Shown: piece by piece, positions 55,151-64,000 of the stretch
Layout of the letters: each line of letters begins with the position of its first letter
How positions within the stretch are numbered: the first letter of the stretch is position 1
The notes under the pieces: model-generated
Databases searched by the model: none
What the model was told of the DNA's origin: nothing
What the model saw: the letters and a program-made list of their open reading frames with translations, nothing else
Program-made: the position numbers and the translations under genes
Source: Ambrosia x helenae
Lineage: Eukaryota > Streptophyta > Magnoliopsida > Asterales > Asteraceae
Direction of reading: 5' to 3'
Assembly (NCBI GenBank): GCA_030844895.1
Contig: CM061232.1
Span: 82,540,555-82,604,554 of the forward strand
DNA length: 64,000 nt

Positions 55151-57348
55151 CGAGTAGGATCCCTACTCGCCTAATCTGGTCTGCTACTCGCCTGAAGGGT
55201 TGTGCACGAGTCAAAACACCTATAAATAGAACCCTTGACTCCCCAAACACCATTTGTGCAACCCTAACTGATCCTAAGCCTCCCACACACCTTGAAACAC
55301 CTCTGGAACTTGTTTTGCCTCAAAACACACCATCACGAAGCTTATACACCCTTCTTTGATAAAATCCAAGGTGTGTTCTTCATCCTACACCTTTGTAATG
55401 TTATTGTTTTGGTTCCCCAAAAGTCCAGACCATGTTTTGCTAAGTTTGTGTCTTTAAAACCCTTTGAAAAGAGTTCTAAAACAAGTCTACACCATAATAC
55501 TTGCTATATGTGAAGTATTTGTGCATATGATGATTGTTGGTGATTATAACATAATTGTTTCCATGAATTTGTTGTACTTCTGATGTGTAGGTGTTGTTAG
55601 GATGCTTATCTATGAGTTTAAGCTCTTGTTATGGTGTTTAGGTGCAAGTATGCATTTTGACCCATTTGGGTAATTCTTGAAGAATAGGATGTTATGATAT
55701 GATTCATTGCTTGTTTATGGTTAGAAATCATGCTAGGATGATGATATAACATAGAGATGAATAATTGCAACTTTTAGGAGATGAAATCTGATTGTTTCCA
55801 TTTAAGGAAAGATAAGGTTAGTTAATGAAACCTAGTATTTTGCCATTTTTGGAAATAATCGCACCGAGCCCGTTAGAGCAGAGATAAATTGGGGGTTTTT
55901 GCTTGGAAAGGATTGGGTAATAGTTTAGTTTTGATATTGGGTGTTTTTACATGTTTCGGATCTGATTTGGAGGGTTTAACGCGCGAAAACGTGCAACAGC
56001 AGTGCTTAGGCGAATAGGGCTCTACTTGCCTGAAGCTTCATGCGAGTAGGAGCCTACTCGCCTAAGGCTTCATGCGAATAGGCCCTACTCGCCTAGATAC
56101 TCCCTCCTACTCACTAGTTGACTTTTCCTAATTGCATGAAGGTTTCCTAATCGCGTGTACTGCTGTCGTAAACGCATTTTGACATCCCGGAACATGATTT
56201 GACACCTAGGAACATGATAGGAACCCCGGGATACACCCAATGACTTAGTAACACGTGTTCGGACCTATTGATGCGTTAATCGGACATTATGCTAGACTAT
56301 GTGAACTATTGCGCGTATTGAATGTTTAATTGCATGTGATGCATGATGTCTTGTATTTACCTAACACGTGGGATGTCGGGTCACCAATGGGATGTCGGGT
56401 CTTGTCTGGTACGGTCGGGTTAACAGTTAAAGATGTTTTCAAACGTTTATGGTCACGGTCTGGACATTCGGGGACTAGTTAACCTGCGGGTTATTAGTCC
56501 GATACTTATACACATCTTATGATAGGTCGCCGCTATTTGGGGCTATCATAACATAATTACTTAACTGTTTTCAAGTAACGCAATCCGAGGTGAGTTTCAC
56601 AGCCCCACTTTTACCATTTTACTTTCAGGGGAGAAACATGCTACTTACTTACTTATTAAAGATCATGTTATACTATGGTTACTTTACATATACTATGCGG
56701 CTTTTATGGAAAGTCCCAGGGGGGAAACCATGAATGTGCGGGGATGCACAACGGGGGAAATGTGGATAGATCTATTGGGCCTCACAAACCCCACTCGACG
56801 GCTGGGCCGGGCGGGTGCATATTGTCTCTTATTACTGGCTCGCCGAGGCATCGGTTATAGCCAAAACTGCTGGGCAAGCTTCAACAACTTATAAACGTAT
56901 AGTAATGGGTTCCCAACCGCAGTAGTAAACAAACACTTAACGTCTAGCTAACGTTCTTATAACCTAGTAGTAACGGATATGATCTTCACAACTTATAACA
57001 ACACTTTATAAAAGAAAACCTGTGAACTCACCAGCATTATATGTTGACATTTTTGGCATGTTTTCTCAGGTCGCTAAGGTAGCAGTCAATGGGCTAGGCG
57101 CACGGAGTCATGCACAGCGTCTAATATTTTGAAGCATATTAAACAATGTTTTGTAAACAATGATATGTCTTTTGGTTGTAAACAAGAATGCTTCCGCTGC
57201 TGGTTTACGGCTCAAAGCATGATGTTTTGGTTTTAAAAATATATATAAATGCATGTTTGTTGTATGTTTATCGTGATCGTTGACTGAGATCCTGGTGTGT
57301 CACGCGCCTCGTGGTAAAACCCCGCACGTGGAATTTGAGGGTGTGACA
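55151..57348 (+). repeat. 5' LTR of element B, second part
   Basis: Resumes after the TGGGG duplication (55146-55150) and matches the 3' LTR from about 63266 onward. Contains a TATA box (CCTATAAATAGAACC, 55218-55232) and palindromic GGCGAGTAGG modules (55150-55195 and 55995-56110). Small ORFs here are not genes. Confidence 0.9.
55219..55228 (+). promoter_or_regulatory. TATA box of element B LTR
   Basis: CTATAAATAG, repeated in the 3' LTR near 63338. Classic plant TATA context followed by a C-rich, CACC-type leader. Confidence 0.7.
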
Positions 57349-57351
57349 GAT

Positions 57352-57364
57352 TGGTATCAGAGCC
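57352..57364 (+). other. Primer-binding site of element B
   Basis: TGGTATCAGAGCC, three bases after the LTR end; tRNA-Met type. Confidence 0.9.
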
Positions 57365-57969
57365 AACGGTTATAGTGAACTAGGACTGCATGTAGAGTCT
57401 AGTCTATAACTGAGTCGCACACACTAGACGGTCACAGATAGTCGAGTCTTAACAAGTGGGTAACAACATGACTTATCGGGGGTGTCGGTGTCATCATCTT
57501 CTACGCTACATCATCTGTTTACTCTTTATCATCCCATTTCTTGACTCATCCTTACTATGATTCGATGGCGAACGATATACTATTGAACTTTCTTGGCAGC
57601 GGTGTACATTGGGGTAGCTTCGGCGTACTCTTGAGATCTGTCCAGGGATTCGGACATCTCCCTTCTATGCCCTAATGGACACGCTTGTTCTTATGCATAC
57701 TATCTTCTACTTATACTTATGATAATACCATGATTGGGCGCTAGTGTTCGGTGACTTGAACTTCAAACTTAACGCACGCCTGGAGGACCATGTAGAACAG
57801 TTTATCATGTCGGGTGCACACGAGATTATAAACTGTGATGCATGGGATCCCTAGCGGACTTTGGGCTTGAACGGATGGACCCGAACTGGGCTCGGTCTAA
57901 TTCCTTAAAATTCCTATTGGGTTATACCACAGGCAAGCCTAAATCTTTTGTTTCATGTTGTGACAGAAG
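57365..57969. other. Untranslated leader of element B
   Basis: About 600 bp between primer site and gag. Unlike element A, it has no long upstream ORF. Confidence 0.7.
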
Positions 57970-60900
57970 ATGTCGGGAGCTCGTGGAGGTCGCAGAGGCG
58001 GCCGTGCTGGCGGTCGTGCTGGCGGCCGTGGTGGCGGCGGTGGCCGTGGGAACATTAATATGACCCAAGCGGAGTTGGATAATCTGATGCAGCAGCATGT
58101 GAATATTGCTTTGGCTGCATTCCAAGCCGCTCATAATACTATGGGTGGTACGTCGATTCTCATCTATTCTATCTTGTTCTGGCGTACTCTACCTTTTCTT
58201 GATTTTCACCTGTGTGTCTATTCCAGGTGGTGTTGTCAATCCCCCTCCACCCCAGTGCTCTTACAAAAAGTTTATGGATTGCAAGCCTCACAACTTTAGT
58301 GGCACTGAAGGGGCAGTGGGACTGCTCCGCTGGTTGGAGAAAATTGAATCGGTTTTCTCGATGTGCAGCTGCCCGGAAGGCGACCGGGTTAAATATGCTT
58401 CTGCGACCCTGGAGGGTCAAGCTCTGACTTGGTGGAACTCCACCACCCAGACTATGGGTATTGGGGAAGCCCACGCTATGCCCTGGACAGAGTTCGTTCA
58501 GTTGTTGAAAAACGAGTACTGTCCGAGGGATGAGATCCAGAAACTGGAGCACGAAGTCTGGAATCATAAGATGGTGGGGTCCGAGATTGAAGCTTACACT
58601 GCTAGGCACAATGAGTTGGCGGTGTTGTGCCCTGATCTGCACGCACCCGAATACCGGAGGATTGAACACTATGTTGCTGGGTTGGTTACCGGAGATTGCG
58701 GGGTTGGTTGCTGCGGGTAATCTCACTGTTTATTCTGAGGTGGTTCGGTCGGCTCACAGGCTGACCAATATGAAGGTGGCTGAAGGGGTCTTGCCTCCTC
58801 GAGGCGCTACTGTGAAGGCTCCTCAGAGTAACAAGCGGAAGTGGGAAGCTGTGGGGAATGGCTCGAGTTCGGCTCAGCCTCAGCAGGTGAGGAAGTCTGA
58901 TATTGGGGGATCGTCCTCTGAACAGAAAACGGGGGGTTATCAGGGGAGGTTGCCGAAGTGTGAACGATGCTGGTTTCATCATACTAGTCGTTGCGACAAG
59001 AACCAGTGTCGCCGGTGCAACAAGGCCGGACATGTGGCTCAAGACTGCAGGGTTAATCTTCAGGGTAACCGGAACCCTCCTGCTACGCCTACTCCGGCTC
59101 CTCATGTTGCTGCTCCACAGGGAAACCACGGTAAACAGGGGTGCTACAATTGTGGTGAACTTGGTCACTACAAGCGTGAATGCCCCAAGCTGAAACAGGG
59201 TGAAGCCGGGAAGAACGGATCGGGTAATGGAAACAATGGGGCCGGGGGCAGGAATGCTCGCGCCTTCGTGATTGGTTCGAGCGGGGCTCGACATGATCCT
59301 GACACTGTTACTGGTACGTTTCTTCTCGATAATCGCTATGCTACGGTTTTATTCGATTCCGGTGCCGATAAGAGTTTTATATCTCTTGGGTTTAGCCAAT
59401 TGCTTGATAGGGTACCTACACCTTTAGAGGCTAAGTATTTGATAGAATTGGCTGATGGTAAGAAAGTCGAAGAGACACACGTCCTTAGGGAGTGTCACCT
59501 CGAGTTGTTGGGTTATTCCTTTCCTATTGATCTTATGCCGGTGTCCTTGGGTAGTTTCGATGTTGTCGTGGGTATGGATTGGTTGTCTTTGTATCATGCT
59601 GAGATCGTTTGTTTTGATAAAGTCATTCGACTTCCTCTCCCTGATGGAGAAATCCTGTTGGTGCACGGTGAGAAGAGCGGGGTCCCGTTGAGTATCATTT
59701 CGTGTATGAAAGCCTATAAGTATCTTCGGAAGGGGTATTCTGCCATTCTGGCACTTGTTTCGGTTTCGTCGGAGGAAGAGAAGAAGATAGAAGATATTCC
59801 TGTTGTCCGTGATTTTCCCGATGTATTTCCTGAAGACTTATCTGGTCTTCCGCCTTATCGTCAGGTCGAATTCGGTATTGAACTTGCTCCAGGTGCGGCT
59901 CCTATTGCCCGAGCCCCATATCGTCTTGCACCTCCCGAGATGCAGGAGTTGTCTAACCAGTTGCAGGAGCTGTTAGAGAAGGGTTTCATCCGACCTAGTT
60001 CGTCCCCGTGGGGAGCCCCTATTTTGTTTGTCAAGAAGAAGGACGGAAGCCTACGAATGTGTATCGACTATCGGGAATTGAACAAGGTTACCATCAAGAA
60101 TCGTTATCCTCTTCCTCGCATCGATGACTTATTCGACCAGCTTCAGGGTTCTAGTTTCTATTCGAAGATTGATTTGAGGTCGGGGTACCATCAGTTGAGG
60201 GTTCAAGAAGCTGACATTCCGAAGACCGCCTTTCGAACTCGCTATGGCCATTTTGAATTCTTGGTCATGCCTTTTGGTCTCACCAATGCACCCGCCATTT
60301 TTATGGATTTGATGAACCGTGTTTGTAAGCCTTATCTTGATAAGTTCGTGATTGTCTTCATTGATGATATTCTAGTCTATTCCAAGAACGAAGTGGACCA
60401 CCAGGAACACTTGCGCCTTGTTTTGGAACTCCTGAGGCGGGGGAACAGTTGTACGCCAAGTTTTCTAAGTGTAGCTTCTGGTTGCGTGAAGTCCATTTCC
60501 TTGGTCATGTAGTTAATGAGAAAGGAATTCACGTTGACCCAGCTAAGATTGAAGCCATTAAAGACTGGGAAGCACCAAAGACGCCATCTGAGGTGCGGCA
60601 ATTCCTATGTCTTGCGGGTTACTACCGTCGTTTTATCGAGGGATTTTCGAAGATCGCTCAACCCCTTACCTCGCTTACCCAGAAGGACAGGAAGTTCGAC
60701 TGGGGCGATTCACAAGAGTCAGCCTTTCAGATGTTAAAGACTAAACTCTGTTCTGCTCCTATCTTGTCCTTACCGGAAAGGCACGGACGATTTTGTGGTT
60801 TATTGTGACGCTTCTATCCGGGGTCTCGGTTGTGTACTAATGCCGCGCGAGAAGGTCATCGCCTATGCTTCTCGTCAGCTCAAAGTTCATGAGAAAAACT

Positions 60901-62662
60901 ACCCCACCCATGATCTGGAATTGGGTGCTGTAGTCTTTGCTTTAAAGATTTGGAGGCATTACTTGTACGGTACCAAGTGCACTATCTACACCGATCACAA
61001 GAGCCTCCAGCATATCTTTGATCAGAAGGTGTTGAATATAAGACAGCGTCGCTGGGTCGAGCTTCTTAATGATTACGAGTGCGCTATTAAATACCATCCT
61101 GGCAAGGCGAATGTAGTCGCAGACGCCTTGAGCAGGAAGGAAACGGCTAAACCTCGTCGTGTTCGAGCTCTCCAGCTCACCATCCATTCCGGCTTACCTG
61201 ATCGAATCCGTTCGGCGCAGCAAGAAGCTTTGAAGGAGGAAAACCTTAAAGCTGAAACCATGCATGGTGCTGATAGCCACCTTGAACTCAGGTCCGATGG
61301 CCTACATTATTTCGCTGAACGTATTTGGGTCCCTTTATTTGGGGGCTTGCGGGAGCTCGTTCTTGATGAAGCTCACAAGTCCCGGTACTCTATTCACCCT
61401 GGCTCCGATAAGATGTATCAAGACCTAAAGATACTTTATTGGTGGCCGAACATGAAGGCGGACGTGGCTTCGTACGTGAGCAAGTGCTTGACCTGTGCCA
61501 AGGTCAAGATTGAATATTAAAAGCCGTCCGGCCTTCTGCAACAGCCTGAAATTCCCGAGTGGAAGTGGGAGCGGATTACGATGGACTTTGTGACCAAACT
61601 CCCGAAATCGCCCAGTGGTTGTGAAATGATCTGGGTGATTGTTGATAGGTTGACAAAGTCTGCGCACTTCCTCGCTATCAAAGAAACCGATGGCCTCGAG
61701 CGTCTGGCACGGTTATATCTCAAGGAAGTGGTCTCTCGGCACGGGGTGCCTGTCTCTATTATTTCTGATCGTGATCCTCGGTTCGCCTCTAACTTCTGGA
61801 AGTCCTTGCATAAGGCTTTGGGTACTCAGTTAGACATGAGCACAGCGTATCATCCGCAAACTGACGGTCAAAGTGAGCGGACAATCCAAACGCTAGAAGA
61901 CATGCTCCGGGCATGTGTGATCGATTTTGGCAAGGGGTGGGAGAGTCATCTACCGTTAGTGGAATTCTCCTACAACAATAGTTACCATTCTAGCATCAAG
62001 GCAGCTCCGTTCGAGGCTCTTTACGGGCGGAAATGCCGGTCTCCTCTTTGTTGGGCGAGGTGGGTGAGAGTCAACTCACCGGCCCGGAACTTGTGTACGA
62101 GACTTCCAAGAAGATCGTACAAATCCGTAACCGCATGGCAGCAGCTCGGGACCGTCAAAAGAGCTATGCCGATCGTCGTCGCAAACCTTTGGAGTTTGAG
62201 GTTGGCGACAGGGTTTTGTTGAAGGTATCTCCGTGGAAGGGCGTTATACATTTTGGGAAGCGGGACAAATTGAATCCTCGGTATGTGGGACCGTTCGCAA
62301 TTCTGGAACGGATTGGACCGGTAGCATACAGGCTTGATCTGCCAGCTGAACTCAGTAATGTTCATAATGTCTTCCATGTCTCTAATCTGAAGAAGTGTTT
62401 GGCGGATGAATCTTTGGTTGTTCCTCTCGAAGAGATCAAGGTGGATGATCGTCTGCGTATTGTGGAGGAACCGGTTGAGATTCTTGACTATAAAATCCGT
62501 AGGCTTCACCGGAGTAAAATCCGCATTGTTAAAGTCCGTTGGAACTCAAATCGTGGACCGGAGTTCACGTGGGAATGGGAAGATCAAATGAAGGCTAAGT
62601 ATCCCCACTTATTTCCTAAGCGCGCGTTCGAATCAAGACATGTCTCTGCTGAAGCTAAATGA
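57970..62662 (+). pseudogene. Gag-Pol of element B, with gag intron and several frame breaks
   Basis: Exon 1 (57970-58147) starts MSGARGGRRGGRAGGRAGGR, a Gly/Arg-rich N-terminus. A 79-base phase-1 intron (58148-58226; donor GTG|GTACGT, acceptor TATTCCAG) leads to exon 2 with the gag core (MDCKPHNFSGTEGAVGLLRW). Breaks: frame changes near 58690, 60440, 60778 and 62057, and a TAA at 61518-61520. Recognisable parts are cysteine-rich segment 58960-59050 and knuckle CYNCGELGHYKREC (59140), protease FDSGAD (59353), reverse transcriptase KIDLRSGYHQL and FIDD (60358), RNase H YCDAS (60798), integrase with SDRDPRF and DGQSERT (61770-61880), and a chromodomain-like tail with VKVRWNSNRGPEFTWE (62528). 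The stop is TGA... just after 62660. Domain order equals element A. Non-functional as it stands. Confidence 0.9.
58148..58226 (+). other. 79-base intron in gag of element B
   Basis: GT...AG, phase 1, T-rich before TATTCCAG. Same position relative to DCKP-NFSGTEG as in element A, though the sequence differs. Confidence 0.75.
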
Positions 62663-62789
62663 ATCTCGGGTCGAGATTCCTTTCAACAGGGGGATGATGT
62701 GGCAACCGGAAAATTTTTCTTCTCTTTCGTTTCTTCCTATTCGTCCTTGAGCAATTTTCGGGACGAAAATTCTTTCAACAGGGGGATGA
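62663..62789 (+). other. 3' untranslated region of element B with duplicated polypurine tract
   Basis: TTTCAACAGGGGGATGATGTG occurs in two places, near 62680 and near 62773; only the second abuts the 3' LTR. The shared flank (TCGGG...GA...ATTC) also looks duplicated. Confidence 0.8.
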
Positions 62790-64000
62790 TGTGACACCCG
62801 GCAAACTCAGGTTAGTAACGTTGACTAAACTAGTAAGTCTACCTTAGCGAGTCATGCATATTACGTACTTAACGGGGTCAGTCGAGTCGGTATGATGATT
62901 CTGGGAATCATCGGGAGTCGTTACGATGATCCACGGGATCATCGGGAGTCGGTCCATGACCATGTGTACAAGGATTGGTGATTCGTGGAATCACCGGGTT
63001 TAACGCACACACGAGTCTCGAGTCCCGGGAATTGGTGAACGGATGTAAACGTGTTAGTTATCGTGCATTATATGTTTGTAATCATTATGTGACTTATCGG
63101 TATGTGAATACGTGTTTATATATGTTAAAATAGTGTTTAACGCGCCAAAAACCCATTCCAGCACCCTATAGGCGATTAGGAGCCTGGGGAGCTCCTAATC
63201 GCCACTTCTTTAGGCGAATAGAAGAGGTTTGGGGCGAGTAGGATCCCTACTCGCATGAATAGAGGCGAGTAGGATCCCTACTCGCCTAATCTTGTCTGCT
63301 ACTCGCCTGAAGGGTTGTGCACGAGTCAAAACACCTATAAATAGAACCCTTGACTCCCCAAAACACCATTTGTGCAACCCTAACTGATCCTAAGCCTCCC
63401 ACACACCTTGAAACACCTCTGGAACTTGTTTTGCCTCAAAACACACCATCACCAAGCTTATACACCCTTCTTTGATAAAATCCAAGGTGTGTTCTTCATC
63501 CTACACCTTTGTAATGTTATTGTTTTGGTTCCCCAAAAGTCCAGACCATGTTTTGCTAAGTTTGTGTCTTTAAAACCCTTTGAAAAGAGTTCTAAAACAA
63601 GTCTACACCATAATACTTGCTATATGTGAAGTATTTGTGCATATGATGATTGTTGGTGATTATAACAAGAATGTTTCCATGAATTTGTTGTACTTCTGAT
63701 GTGTAGGTGTTGTTAGGATGCTTATCTATGAGTTTAAGCTCTTGTTATGGTGTTTAGGTGCAAGTATGCATTTTGACCCATTTGGGTAATTCTTGAAGAA
63801 TAGGATGTTATGATATGATTCATTGCTTGTTTATGGTTAGAAATCATGCTAGGATGATGATATAACATAGAGATGATGAATTGCAACTTGTAGGAGATGA
63901 AATCTGATTGTTTCCATTTAAGGAAAGATAAGGTTAGTTAATGAAACCTAGTATTTTGCCATTTTTGGAAATAATCGCACCGAGCCCGTTAGAGCAGAGA
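62790..64000 (+). repeat. 3' LTR of element B, truncated by the window
   Basis: Starts TGTGACACCCGG. Carries two copies of the palindromic CGAGTAGGATCCCTACTCG module (63236 and 63266) where the 5' LTR has one. The TATA box is near 63338. The remaining ~1.4 kb lies beyond the window. Confidence 0.92.

Larger units (their letters stand above)
40209..64000 (+). mobile_element. Tekay-type chromovirus B (Ty3/Gypsy), plus strand, split by element A, 3' end outside window
   Basis: The 5' LTR starts TGTGACACCCGG at 40209, is interrupted at 40653 by element A, resumes after 55150 and ends GGGTGTGACA at 57348. A primer site, gag with an intron, a broken pol ending in a chromodomain-like tail, and two polypurine-like tracts follow. 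The 3' LTR starts at 62790 and leaves the window. Comparing the first ~445 bp, the LTRs differ at about five places (~1%), and the 3' copy has an extra ~31 bp of tandem repeat. B is older than A and unable to encode pol. Confidence 0.92.

Noticed and set aside
55138..57000. Short ORFs in the element B LTR as host genes
   Set aside because: They lie wholly inside the LTR, and those near 55292 recur in the 3' LTR; there is no coding signature.
58687..60780. Programmed frameshifting in element B
   Set aside because: Four frame changes at unrelated sequences plus a stop are more simply explained by decay; element A reads straight through the same regions.

Overview
The window is repeat-dense nuclear DNA of a flowering plant. 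The evidence is a WEB-family gene, Tekay-type chromoviruses with very long LTRs, plant Copia, CACTA, MULE, Helitron, hAT and LINE elements, and fragments of plant genes. A eudicot, possibly Asteraceae, would fit, but that is an impression of repeat style and not something proved here. Only one convincing host gene is present: a two-exon WEB-family gene on the minus strand (21936-24398). Its upstream region is packed with small DNA transposons.

Layout, left to right. 1-2193: the 5' end of a decayed minus-strand Ty3/Gypsy element (LTR, primer site, broken gag). 2.2-6.3 kb: AT-rich DNA with a possible unknown spliced gene (2686-3607), microsatellites and two broken exons of a protein farnesyltransferase beta (ERA1-type) gene. 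6282-9268: three tandem copies of a ~1 kb unit carrying a promoter-plus-first-exon-like segment. 9280-14.5 kb: a CACTA terminus, an hAT remnant, an eight-exon Ptta/En/Spm-type CACTA gene, and a (TA)n-linked foldback element. 15301-20571: a complete-looking Copia element with identical LTRs and a matching target duplication, but with two pol frameshifts. 20.6-21.6 kb: a coproporphyrinogen-oxidase-like fragment and a tRNA-derived SINE. 21.9-24.4 kb: the WEB gene. 24.5-26.9 kb: a foldback MITE, a MULE with a perfect 9-bp target duplication, and another possible MITE. 26923-30326: a deleted Copia element whose LTRs begin and end in TA. 30.3-35.6 kb: AT-rich decayed DNA ending in a Helitron helicase remnant. 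35.6-38.2 kb: a 5'-truncated L1-type LINE. 38420-39628: a non-autonomous Helitron whose 5' end and flank are tandemly duplicated.

40209-64000 is a nest. Tekay element B (plus strand, older, broken pol, 3' LTR running off the window) was inserted into the Helitron-derived duplication. Tekay element A (minus strand, 14.5 kb, ~3.9 kb LTRs that are almost identical, intact 1.5-kb-residue pol) then landed inside B's 5' LTR and made a TGGGG duplication.

The most interesting biology is in these two Tekay elements. Both have a short phase-1 intron at the same place in gag. In A the unspliced RNA keeps a second, overlapping start that also reads through the whole gag-pol. A also carries an extra 438-codon acidic, proline-rich ORF between the primer-binding site and gag, which B lacks. 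All coordinates of splice sites and repeat ends were read by eye; no similarity search was run.
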